From Bog-159 sp963709155 (lineage in GTDB: Bacteria; Acidobacteriota; Terriglobia; Bryobacterales; Bryobacteraceae), in assembly GCA_963709155.1 (NCBI GenBank), contig CAVPVD010000007.1:2852001-2916000 (forward strand): DNA of 64,000 nt, in the 5' to 3' direction. The notes beneath the pieces were generated by a model. The model saw nothing but the letters and a program-made list of their open reading frames with translations, was not told the DNA's origin and made no database searches. Shown here piece by piece: positions 35,941 through 44,254 of the stretch (position 1 is its first letter; every line of letters begins with the position of its first letter). The position numbers and the translations under genes are program-made.

Positions 35941-36619
35941 GCCTGGGCCGGGCGAATCCTCCCTCGCCCCCCAAATCGGATTAAAATATCAGAAAGACCC
36001 CCAGACCATCACTCATGTGGATAGTCCGCCTCGCCCTCCGCCGCCCATACACCTTCGTCGTCATGTCCATGATCATCGTCATCCTGGGCGTGCTCGCCGC
36101 CATCCGCATGCCCACCGACGTCTTCCCGGAAATCGATATCCCGGTGGTCAGCGTCATCTGGTCCTACAGCGGCATCTCGCCCGAAGAAATGGCCGAAGTC
36201 GTCACCATCCGCTGCGAACGCTCCTTCACCACCTCAGTCAACGACATCGAGCACATGGAGTCGCAATCCCTCCCCGGCCTGTCCATCATCAAGATCTTCT
36301 TCCATCCCAACGCCAAGGTCGAAGCCGCCGTCGCGCAACTGGCCGCCGCCTCCAGTCTGTCCTGCACTCCCTGCCCACCGGCATGACGCCGCCCTCCATC
36401 CTGCGCTATAACGCCTCCAGCGTTCCCATCCTGCAGATGAGCATCTCGAGCGACACCATGAGCGAGTCGTCGCTCTACGATTACGGCTACAACTTCATCC
36501 GTACCCAGATGGCGACCGTGCAAGGCGCCAGTTTCCCCTTGCCGTATGGCGGCCGCCCCCGCCAGATCATGGTGGATATCGATCTGAAATCGCTCTACGC
36601 GCAAGGTCTCTCGGCCAAC
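35941..36619 (+). repeat. Direct repeat copy A of the RND pump gene start
   Basis: 679 bases nearly identical to 39508-40187. By eye about seven substitutions and one deleted C separate the copies. It includes 74 bases upstream of the pump start codon and the first 600 bases of the gene. Similarity ends sharply at both sides. Confidence 0.95.
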
Positions 36620-36697
36620 ATGGGCGCGGTAACTGGCCCGACCACGCCGACAGGGTTCGCCGCCTCGGACAATACTTACTCCAGTCCGCGCGGGTGA
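36015..36697 (+). pseudogene. RND permease fragment (duplicate, broken)
   Basis: Carries the first 200 codons of the pump encoded at 39582: MWIVRLALRRPYTFVVMSM, then FPEIDIPVVSVIWSYSGISPEEMAE. A missing C near 36351 (CCTCCAGTC against CCTCCCAGTC) shifts frame. After 36619 the pump sequence stops and an unrelated short tail (TPTGFAASDNTY) runs to a stop at 36697. It cannot make a pump. The shared upstream 74 bases mean it may still carry a promoter. Confidence 0.92.
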
Positions 36698-36748
36698 ACA
36701 ACTCCTGCCCCGTGAATGAGTGGTGTTAGCGGTTTCCGCCTCCTGCGC

Positions 36749-37180
36749 CTAATGCTTTGCGTGGCGCACCAGCCATGCTTTCTGCTGGCCCAATCCTAAT
36801 CCCTTCATCGGGACCTTAACCCTGCAACGCCTGGCCCGGAGATCTGATTCGAGAGCCTCTCGATACTTCCTGCCCGCCAATATAACGACCAAGTCGCCTG
36901 CATTCGCGATCGGCCGAAGTTGATCGAGGACGTACGAGCCCCACTGGAGACGGTCCGGCCTGCTCGTTTCATTTAATGTCAGATTATATGGAGATATTAT
37001 CTGGCTCGGTTCAACCAAATGGTACTTTGCAGAGAGTATGTACCAACGGTCCTGAGGGCCAATACGGGATTCCACATAGGATCGCGCCTTTTTGAACCAG
37101 TCCGATATATATAGTTCCTCCGCAGGCCTGGAGTCCTCTGCTTTTTGCTTGACGCATGATACAAGGTATACCGTTTTCAT
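36749..37180 (-). CDS. DUF6884-like protein
   Basis: 143 residues. The N-terminal VYLVSCVKQKAEDSRPAEELYISDWFKKARSYVE and DRWYILSAKYHLVEPSQIISPYNLTL fit the DUF6884 pattern (SCxKxK...LY.S..F.KAR.Y.E...W.ILSAKYGL). Members are small proteins of unknown activity that often lie in phage or mobile regions. Base composition is more AT-rich than the neighbours (for example GATATATATAG), a sign of transfer. It lies inside the insertion between the two copies of the pump gene start and has no close partner gene on its strand. Confidence 0.7.
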   Translation of the reverse strand: MKTVYLVSCVKQKAEDSRPAEELYISDWFKKARSYVESRIGPQDRWYILSAKYHLVEPSQIISPYNLTLNETSRPDRLQWGSYVLDQLRPIANAGDLVVILAGRKYREALESDLRARRCRVKVPMKGLGLGQQKAWLVRHAKH

Positions 37181-37451
37181 TGATCCAACGATCCTTCTAG
37201 CTTAGACGCCCTACGGGAGCAGGACATATGCAAGAATCTCCGGGACACGTCGAGCGCCCCTCGCCCGCTGCCGGGCCCTCCGATCCAATTGGTGTAGAAG
37301 GCGTGCAACCGACAGTGCGGGTGAAGCCGGGAAGCGCATGTTACCTATTTCACTCAATATCTAACGCCGTCGCGAACGCGCCGCCCCGCCGGCGAGGACG
37401 CACCCGGCAAGAAGCGCCGAGAGCACGAGGATTCGGGCAGTTCGATTCTAC
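37181..37451. other. Spacer in the accessory region
   Basis: A plus-strand frame of about 75 codons starts at ATG 37228 behind GGGAGCAGGAC, which looks like a ribosome site, but its product is a low-complexity Pro/Arg-rich peptide with no family. I do not call it a gene. Nothing else is recognised. Confidence 0.3.
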
Positions 37452-38324
37452 CTAGGGAATCACCGGGGCGCCTGCCGCATGTAACCGAGCCTCGGCTAGT
37501 AGCTTCCGGAGCTCCGGCCGGAACGGATTTGTCGGGTTACCCTCAATGTTCAGGGGCGGCGACTTGTCGTGGATCAGGTACTTCTCAACCGTCCAGGGCT
37601 GGCAGTGTTCCATCCACGCGACGAAAGCATTGCGCGCCATCCATTCCGAGAGTTCCTTTTCCCCGTCCCGATACCCCTCTTCTCCTTCGAGGCGAAATGA
37701 CACGTGGTGACCGCCTCCACAGCGCCGAAGCTCGAGTCCCAGCTTCGCGGCCAGGAGGCATCCGAGAGCTAGCCGGAGGCATGACGCCTCAGCGTTGCCG
37801 GCGAAGTGGGAGTGAATCCTCGCACGTAGCCTCTCCAGCGACCTCTCTCGTCGTTTATTCGGAGCGATACCCACATAGAGGAGAGTGTAGCCATCGTGTT
37901 TCCAGCACCCGGCCACTGCCACTCCTGGAGGCGGCTCTCTAAAGTACCAAGCGTAAACGCCCTTCCTGGCAGGCACTGGGCAAGGCCGCGACAGAAACTC
38001 GTCCCGCGAGCACAGTTGCTTAGGGCGCAACAGCGAGGAGACATCGGGCACTACTTTGAATCCGAGCCTGGTTAGAAGCGCCTCGACCCTGCTTTCACCA
38101 CCGCTGAACTGGCTGGAACGCAGATGGCCTTCCATCGGATGTTCGTAGCCGTAGGCGCATCCGACGATGGCCTTCGAGTCGTAGATCCGACGCCCGCGCT
38201 TGAGAAAGTAGGTTTCGGCACGTCCAAAGCCATTGATGCGAAGAAACTCCTCCCGCCCGAGGCGATCATACTCGGCGACCGCCAGGTTCACGGACGCCTC
38301 CGTAATGTCAGATAGCTTCGGCAT
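37452..38324 (-). CDS. ScoMcrA-like head domain fused to GIY-YIG nuclease
   Basis: 290 residues from ATG 38324 (ATG 38354 also possible). Residues 1-90, with VNLAVAEYDRLGREEFLRI, GFGRAETYFL, YDSKAIVGCAYG and SSQFSGGESRVEALLTRLGFKV, match the N-terminal head domain of ScoMcrA, a type IV modification-dependent enzyme. From about residue 120 a GIY-YIG fold follows: KGVYAWYF, then TLLYVGIAPNKR, Arg and His in LRARIHSHFAGNAEASCLRL, and the tail SEWMARNAFVAWMEH. It may cleave or bind modified DNA, for example phage DNA. The ScoMcrA SRA, sulfur-binding and HNH domains are absent. Function is inferred. Confidence 0.78.
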   Translation of the reverse strand: MPKLSDITEASVNLAVAEYDRLGREEFLRINGFGRAETYFLKRGRRIYDSKAIVGCAYGYEHPMEGHLRSSQFSGGESRVEALLTRLGFKVVPDVSSLLRPKQLCSRDEFLSRPCPVPARKGVYAWYFREPPPGVAVAGCWKHDGYTLLYVGIAPNKRRERSLERLRARIHSHFAGNAEASCLRLALGCLLAAKLGLELRRCGGGHHVSFRLEGEEGYRDGEKELSEWMARNAFVAWMEHCQPWTVEKYLIHDKSPPLNIEGNPTNPFRPELRKLLAEARLHAAGAPVIP

Positions 38325-38354
38325 GGCTTGATGATACTCCGATGCGAAGGTCAT

Positions 38355-38648
38355 TTCAATCGGGCACGACTCCGTGTCAAGAGTCCGAGGAACCCATCCG
38401 AGTCAACACACCCTTCGGCGAAGGCTCGACGCGCGTGGTCAAGCTCCGAGTCCGGCAAGCAGGCGGTGGGCTCAGGAGGGCTGCCTACGTTCGGTTAGAA
38501 AGGACTAATTGGTGCAGCCAAAGCACTAAAGGGTAATCCGGCGAATCAGCAGGCTGTGTCAATTTCCAGGCGAGGGTGTCGCCACAGTGGTGTTATACTA
38601 TCAAGGCAGCCAACTGGGGCTAGAATTAAGCCCTCGGCGGAGAGACAT
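38355..38648. other. Spacer in the accessory region
   Basis: 294 bases with no supported gene. A possible AT-rich promoter element TTATACTAT lies at about 38594-38602, ahead of the small frame at 38649. Confidence 0.3.
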
Positions 38649-38870
38649 ATGTCCAAGTCGAAGCTCAAAAAGGCGAACACATCGGCGGCGACACCAGGGC
38701 GGAGGGCCATGAGGCCTACCGTACGCTCATCTCCGGCCACGGTGCCAACCACTCCTGAAAGTACAGGCTCGGATCTATCGAGAGCGGAAAGCTGGGCGAA
38801 GGATACTACTCAGGAAAATCTGGGCACTTCGTACCAAATTATCGGCGTAGCGATCCCCAGAAAACCTTAA
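38649..38870 (+). CDS. Possible small protein, unknown
   Basis: 73 codons starting MSKSKLKKANTSAATPGRR and ending SYQIIGVAIPRKP. The ATG follows GGAGAG at suitable spacing. The sequence is Ser/Thr/Pro/Lys-rich, probably disordered, with no recognised family. It is reported because of the ribosome site and its position in the accessory insertion; it could be chance. Confidence 0.3.
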   Translation: MSKSKLKKANTSAATPGRRAMRPTVRSSPATVPTTPESTGSDLSRAESWAKDTTQENLGTSYQIIGVAIPRKP

Positions 38871-39507
38871 GGGTGAGAAGCCGCTCCTACCCCATACCCA
38901 AAAACCCTAACTAGGGCCGCCGAGAGCATCTGGCGTCGATCACAGGCGCGGAGCCTGCTGGTCAAGGTTGAGATTCAATTCCATGTCTAAGGGTAAGGAC
39001 GGCGTCGCCCGTGTCAAGATCGAGCTGCATGCGCCCGCCATTCAGGGGTCGCGACAGGCGAGTCCTGCCCGCTTCGAGCCTGACGGTCACGGCTCTGCGC
39101 ACGCCAGGATCTTATTGAAAAAAAGCCTCGATGACCAATTGGACCGCCGAAATGGCGGAATAGGCGTGATAGCGTGGTCTCTGGGGAGAAAGTGCTGCAT
39201 CCAGCCGCGCAGACGTGCCTTTGGGATTCTAGAATCGAGCTTAAAGGCGCAGGACGCAGCCCGCAAAATGGCCATTGTCGAAATTGGATTCGTGATCTTT
39301 CCCAACATAAGCGACTAAGTAACTTATTGGCTTTCACCGCAAGATAAAGTATGTCCGCCTAGTTTTCATCAGTCGCAAGCCCGAATCTCAGGGGGCCCGG
39401 ACCACCGAAACCACCGGAGCCCCGGCCCGAAGCTCTCGCACCCCGCAATCCAAGAAATTGCCGTTTAGTATCAATACGTAAGGCTTTGTTTGCTCAAACT
39501 CGAAGAT
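38871..39507. other. Long spacer before the intact RND operon
   Basis: 637 bases. Open frames on both strands (38968-39318 plus, 39014-39337 minus) overlap each other and match no family I know. Neither has a clear ribosome site. The region may hold decayed mobile DNA. Its right end abuts repeat copy B at 39508. Confidence 0.35.
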
Positions 39508-40187
39508 GCCCGGGCCGGGCGAATCCTCCCTCGCCCCCCAAATCGGATTAAAATATCAGAAAGACCCCCAGACCATCACTCATGTGGATAGTCCGCCTCG
39601 CCCTCCGCCGCCCGTACACCTTCGTCGTCATGTCCATGATCATCGTCATCCTGGGCGTGCTCGCCGCCATCCGCATGCCCACCGACGTCTTCCCGGAAAT
39701 CGATATCCCGGTGGTCAGCGTCATCTGGTCCTACAGCGGCATCTCGCCCGAGGAAATGGCCGAAGTCGTCACCATCCGCTGCGAACGTTCCTTCACCACC
39801 TCGGTCAACGACATCGAGCACATGGAGTCGCAATCCCTCCCCGGCCTGTCCATCATCAAGATCTTCTTCCATCCCAACGCCAAGGTCGAAGCCGCCGTCG
39901 CACAACTGGCCGCCGCCTCCCAGTCTGTCCTGCACTCCCTGCCCACCGGCATGACGCCGCCCTCCATCCTGCGCTATAACGCCTCCAGCGTTCCCATCCT
40001 GCAGATGAGCATCTCGAGCGACACCATGAGCGAGTCGTCGCTCTACGATTACGGCTACAACTTCATCCGTACCCAGATGGCGACCGTGCAAGGCGCCAGT
40101 TTCCCCTTGCCCTATGGCGGCCGCCCCCGCCAGATCATGGTGGATATCGATCTGAAATCGCTCTACGCGCAAGGTCTCTCGGCCAAC
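39508..40187 (+). repeat. Direct repeat copy B (within intact RND gene)
   Basis: The parent copy of the 680-base duplication. It contains the presumed promoter region and the first 606 bases of the pump gene. Copy A lies 3.57 kb upstream in the same direction. Recombination between the copies would remove the accessory genes between them. Confidence 0.95.
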
Positions 40188-42785
40188 GACGTGGTCAACG
40201 CCGTCAACGCGCAAAGCCTGATCATCCCCTCCGGCATCGCCAAGATCGGCCCCAACGAATTCGTCGTGCGCCTCAACAGCCTCCCGCCTTCGGCCGACGC
40301 CTTCAACAGCCTACCCATCAAACAGACCAACGGAACCACAGTCTACCTGCGCGACATCGGCCACGTGCGCGATGGGTACGCCATCCAATCGAATATCGTG
40401 CGCCACAACGGAAACCGCGCCACGCTATTGACCGTGCTCAAGAACGGCGGCTCTTCCACGCTCGCCATCGTGGCCAAGATCAAGGAGATTCTGCCGCGCA
40501 TCCGCTCCACCCTGCCTGCCGCGCTGAATCTGAAGCTGCTGTTCGATCAATCCATCTTCGTGCGCGCGGCCATCAACGGGGTGCTCAAGGAAGCCACCAT
40601 CGCGGCGTTCCTCACCGCGCTCATGATCCTACTCTTCCTGGGAAGCTGGCGCTCCACCATCATCGTCTGCATCTCCATCCCGCTTTCCATCCTCACCTCG
40701 CTCGCGATCATGAATCTGCTGGGTGAAACTATCAACGTGATGACCCTGGGCGGCCTGGCGCTGGCCGTGGGCATCCTGGTGGACGACGCCACCGTCGAAA
40801 TCGAGAACATCCATCGCAACATGGGCCAGCGCAAGCCCATCATCAAGGCCATCCTGGATGGCGCGCAGCAGATCGCCATTCCGGCGTTCGTTTCCACCTT
40901 ATGTATCTGCATCGTGTTCGTCCCGGTCATTTTCCTGAGCGGCGCGGCCCGCTACCTGTTCACCCCCCTGGCCCTCGCTGTGGTGCTGGCCATCATGGCC
41001 TCGTACCTCCTTTCGCGCACGCTCATCCCCACCATGGTCAAGTACCTTCTGCGCGGCGAGGCTAGCCGCTATCAGGACGAGTCCGGCGAAATGGAGGATG
41101 CCGGGCACGGCTGGTTCGCCAGCATCCACCACGGTTTTCAAACCCGCTTTGAGCGTATGCGCAACGCCTACCGCCGGCTGCTGGGCTCCGCGCTGGCGCA
41201 TCGTAAGCTGGTGGCTGCCTGCTTCGGGCTGATCGCGGTCGCCTGCGCCGCGTTGCTGCCTTTCATCGGCACGGATTTCTTTCCGCAAGTGGATGCCGGC
41301 CAGATCCGGCTGCACGTACGCGCTCCCGCCGGTACCCGCATCGAAGAGACGGAAGCCTATTTCAAGCAGGTGGAAGATACCCTCCGCCGCACTATACCCG
41401 CCGCCGAACTGTCGGATATCCTCGATAATATCGGCCTGCCGTACAGCGGCTACAACATCGCCTTGAGCGACACCGCTACCATCGGCTCGTTCGACGGCGA
41501 AATCCTGGTTTCGCTGAAACCGGACCACGCCTCCACCTGGGGCTACATCCGCGAACTGCGGCATACCCTGAACCGCCAGTTTCCCGACCTGACCTTCTTC
41601 TTTCAGCCCGCCGACATCGTAGGCCAGATCCTGAATTTCGGACTGCCCGCGCCGATCGATCTGCAGGTGATCGGGCCGCTGGCCAACGCGCCCGCCAACT
41701 ACGTGCTGGCCCAACAGATTAGCGCGCGCCTGGCGCGGATTCCCGGGGCGGTTGACGTACACTTGCACCAGGTCGTGAATGCGCCCGAGTTGCATTTCAA
41801 CGTGGACCGCACCCGCGCCGATCAGTTGGGCCTCACCCAGCAGGACGTGGCCAATAGTCTGCTTATCTCGCTCAGCGGCAACCTGCAGCTTGCGCCTAAT
41901 TATTGGATCAATCCGCAAAACGGCGTGGACTATCCCATCATCGTGCAGGCGCCCGAATATCGCATGTCTTCCACCGCCGATCTGTTCGGGACCCCCGTGC
42001 ACGCCGGCGGCGGACGGGCCGCCGACCAGTTGCTGACCAACGTGGCACGGCTCGACCGCGGCTCTACGGCATCGGTCGTGAATCATTACAATGTCCAGCC
42101 GCTCTACGATGTCTACGCTAACGTGCAGGATCGCGACCTGGGCAGCGTGGCCGCCGACGTACATCGCGTGCTGGACGATTTTCGTTCCAAGCTCCCCAAA
42201 GGGAGTTTCTTCGAAACGCGCGGCCAGGTGGAGACGATGCGCACGTCGTTCATCGGACTGGGCGCGGGAATGATCTTCGCGGTCGTGCTGGTCTACTTCG
42301 TGATGGTCGTCAACTTCCAATCCTGGCTCGACCCGTTCATTATCCTGATGGCCCTGCCGGGCGCGCTCTCCGGCATCCTGCTGATGCTCTTCGTCACCCA
42401 GACCACCATCAATGTTCCGTCGCTGATGGGCGCTATCATGAGCATTGGCGTGGCGACGGCGAACAGCATCCTGTTGGTGAACTTCGCCAACGACGTGCGC
42501 GCCACCGGCGCCGACTCCATCACCGCCGCGCTCGAAGCAGGCTATACGCGCCTGCGCCCCGTAATTATGACCGCCCTCGCTATGATCGTGGGAATGCTGC
42601 CCATGGCTCTCGGCGTCGGAGAAGGCGGTGAGCAGAACGCCCCGCTGGGCCGCGCCGTTATCGGCGGACTGCTACTGGCAACCGTAGCCACACTCTTCTT
42701 CGTCCCGGTCGTCTACAGCGTCCTCCGCCGCAATCCGCCGACCTATCTGGAACACGAAGCGGAAGTGGAGGCCTATGATCGTTAA
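39582..42785 (+). CDS. RND efflux permease (AcrB/MdtB family)
   Basis: 1067 residues, full length. Inner-membrane proton-driven pump of a tripartite exporter. The first helix LALRRPYTFVVMSMIIVILGVL, the helix 4 region GGLALAVGILVDDATVEIENI with the proton-relay Asp pair, and the C-terminal IMSIGVATANSILLVNFANDV are typical. Two large periplasmic loops lie between helices 1-2 and 7-8. It forms an operon with the adaptor gene 116 bp downstream, in the order permease then adaptor, the reverse of the most common arrangement. No outer-membrane channel gene is present. Its first 606 bases are duplicated upstream. Confidence 0.93.
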   Translation: MWIVRLALRRPYTFVVMSMIIVILGVLAAIRMPTDVFPEIDIPVVSVIWSYSGISPEEMAEVVTIRCERSFTTSVNDIEHMESQSLPGLSIIKIFFHPNAKVEAAVAQLAAASQSVLHSLPTGMTPPSILRYNASSVPILQMSISSDTMSESSLYDYGYNFIRTQMATVQGASFPLPYGGRPRQIMVDIDLKSLYAQGLSANDVVNAVNAQSLIIPSGIAKIGPNEFVVRLNSLPPSADAFNSLPIKQTNGTTVYLRDIGHVRDGYAIQSNIVRHNGNRATLLTVLKNGGSSTLAIVAKIKEILPRIRSTLPAALNLKLLFDQSIFVRAAINGVLKEATIAAFLTALMILLFLGSWRSTIIVCISIPLSILTSLAIMNLLGETINVMTLGGLALAVGILVDDATVEIENIHRNMGQRKPIIKAILDGAQQIAIPAFVSTLCICIVFVPVIFLSGAARYLFTPLALAVVLAIMASYLLSRTLIPTMVKYLLRGEASRYQDESGEMEDAGHGWFASIHHGFQTRFERMRNAYRRLLGSALAHRKLVAACFGLIAVACAALLPFIGTDFFPQVDAGQIRLHVRAPAGTRIEETEAYFKQVEDTLRRTIPAAELSDILDNIGLPYSGYNIALSDTATIGSFDGEILVSLKPDHASTWGYIRELRHTLNRQFPDLTFFFQPADIVGQILNFGLPAPIDLQVIGPLANAPANYVLAQQISARLARIPGAVDVHLHQVVNAPELHFNVDRTRADQLGLTQQDVANSLLISLSGNLQLAPNYWINPQNGVDYPIIVQAPEYRMSSTADLFGTPVHAGGGRAADQLLTNVARLDRGSTASVVNHYNVQPLYDVYANVQDRDLGSVAADVHRVLDDFRSKLPKGSFFETRGQVETMRTSFIGLGAGMIFAVVLVYFVMVVNFQSWLDPFIILMALPGALSGILLMLFVTQTTINVPSLMGAIMSIGVATANSILLVNFANDVRATGADSITAALEAGYTRLRPVIMTALAMIVGMLPMALGVGEGGEQNAPLGRAVIGGLLLATVATLFFVPVVYSVLRRNPPTYLEHEAEVEAYDR

Positions 42786-42789
42786 TCGC

Positions 42790-42874
42790 GTGGGGCGGGC
42801 AATCATGCCCGCAGCCGCCTTTCAGGCGGCCAAGCCGGCTAAAAGCCGGCTGCGGCCAAGATTGGCCGCCCCAC
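42790..42874. repeat. Cloverleaf-like palindromic intergenic element
   Basis: 85 bases built of nested inverted repeats: outer arms GTGGGGCGG (42790-42798) and CCGCCCCAC (42866-42874); three inner hairpins GGGCA-ATCA-TGCCC (42797-42810), GCCGCCT-TTC-AGGCGGC (42814-42830) and AGCCGGCT-AAA-AGCCGGCT (42833-42851). It lies between the pump and adaptor genes. Such GC-rich stem arrays are typical of REP/BIME-like intergenic repeats and may tune mRNA stability between the two genes. Confidence 0.75.
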
Positions 42875-42901
42875 AACTAGTAACGGGCGCCGGGGTGTCC
42901 A

Positions 42902-44164
42902 ATGATCGTTGACCCGGTAGAAACCAGCGCCCGCCCCAAACCGCGCACCGGCCGCCGCGGCCTGCTCGCCTTTTTCGCGCTGATCGGGGCGCTGGTAGCC
43001 GCGGCCGTCGTCGGCGGCATCCTGCCGCGTCTCACGCGCCAGAAGGCGCTCCTGGCCGCCACGGAAACTCAAACGGAGCAGCGCCCGCTGGTCGAAGTGG
43101 CTACGGCGCGCCCAGCCCCCACACAATCCGTGCTCGACCTCCCCGGCGACATGCAAGCCATGGTGGATTCGCCGATTTTCGCCCGCGTGGATGGCTACCT
43201 GCGCACGCGCCTGGTGGATTACGGCGACCGCGTGAAGACCGGGCAGCTTCTGGCGGAAATCGATACCCCCGAACTCGACCAGCAGATCCGCCAGGCGCGC
43301 GCTACGCTATCCCAATCGCAATCCAGCCTGAATGAGGTCAAGGCCGATCTGGACCTTTCCAAAGCCAACCTGAACCTGGCGCGCCTTACCGTCGAACGCT
43401 GGCGCCGGCTGGCAAAGGGCGGCGTGGTGGCCCGCCAGGAAGCCGATCAGAAAGAAGCCGACTTCGCCGTGACCGAAGCGCAGGTCGCCAAAGCCCAGGC
43501 CAGCATCTCTACCACCCAGGAAACCGTGCACGCGAATGAGGCCAATCTGCACCGCTTGGAAGACATGAAAGCTTTCGCCCGCATCACTGCGCCCTTCGAT
43601 GGCGTGATCACCGCGCGCAACGTGGATATCGGCACCCTCATCAATTCCGGCAACGCCGGCACCGCCCGTGAGCTCTTCCACATCGCGCAGATTCAGATCC
43701 TGCGCATCTTCGTCAACGTCCCGCAGACCAATGTGGCATCCATGCATCCCGGCCAGACCGCCGAACTGCGCGTGGAGGAATTGCCTGGCCAGGTCTTCGC
43801 CGCGCGTGTGGCGCGCATCGCGAATGCACTGGACGCCAATTCCCGCGCCATGCTGACTGTGCTCGAAGTACCGAACCCGCGCGGCGTGCTCATGCCCGGC
43901 ATGTATGCCCAGGTACGCTTTTCGACAGGGCGCGCGGAAGCCGCCGTGCTCATCCCGGGCGACACCCTGATCCTGGGGCGGCAAGGCCCCCGCGTGGCCG
44001 TCGTCGCGCCCGATCATCGTATCCACCTCCGCCAGATCCGCATCGGCCAGGATCTGGGCTCCGAAATCGAAGTCGTCGCGGGACTTTCCGCGGGCGAGGT
44101 GGTGGTTGCCAATCCCTCCGATGCCGTGCGTGAGAACGCTTGGGTCAACATTCGCAAGCATTAA
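42902..44164 (+). CDS. RND efflux periplasmic adaptor (membrane fusion protein)
   Basis: 420 residues. One N-terminal helix (GLLAFFALIGALVAAAVVGGIL) anchors it. The lipoyl halves IFARVDGYLRTRLVDYGDRVKTGQLLAEIDTPELDQQI and ITAPFDGVITARNVDIGTLI flank a long helical hairpin, and the beta-barrel region IFVNVPQTNVASMHPGQTAELRVEE follows. It links the permease at 39582 to an outer-membrane channel. The ATG at 42902 follows the palindromic element by 27 bases, so the two genes are probably one transcript. Confidence 0.92.
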   Translation: MIVDPVETSARPKPRTGRRGLLAFFALIGALVAAAVVGGILPRLTRQKALLAATETQTEQRPLVEVATARPAPTQSVLDLPGDMQAMVDSPIFARVDGYLRTRLVDYGDRVKTGQLLAEIDTPELDQQIRQARATLSQSQSSLNEVKADLDLSKANLNLARLTVERWRRLAKGGVVARQEADQKEADFAVTEAQVAKAQASISTTQETVHANEANLHRLEDMKAFARITAPFDGVITARNVDIGTLINSGNAGTARELFHIAQIQILRIFVNVPQTNVASMHPGQTAELRVEELPGQVFAARVARIANALDANSRAMLTVLEVPNPRGVLMPGMYAQVRFSTGRAEAAVLIPGDTLILGRQGPRVAVVAPDHRIHLRQIRIGQDLGSEIEVVAGLSAGEVVVANPSDAVRENAWVNIRKH

Positions 44165-44254
44165 CATCCAAATAAGTCCGGAATATCGCCAAATAGCGGT
44201 GCGCCGTCCCGTAGAGTATAATTCTCCTAACTAATCCGCGTCCTGGAGGGGAAC

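Noticed and set aside
37228..37455. Possible small gene with a good ribosome site
   Set aside because: The product is low complexity and overlaps the end of the nuclease gene; no support beyond the upstream GGAGCAGGA.
38968..39337. Overlapping frames on both strands before the RND operon
   Set aside because: Neither has a ribosome site or family match, and they exclude each other; kept as spacer.
35941..40187. Reading the duplication as the terminal repeats of a transposon
   Set aside because: The repeats are direct, 680 bases long and contain part of a normal pump gene; no transposase or short terminal repeats were found.
40899..42320. Long minus-strand open frame opposite the RND permease
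   Set aside because: The plus strand encodes a complete pump; the antisense product has no recognisable family.
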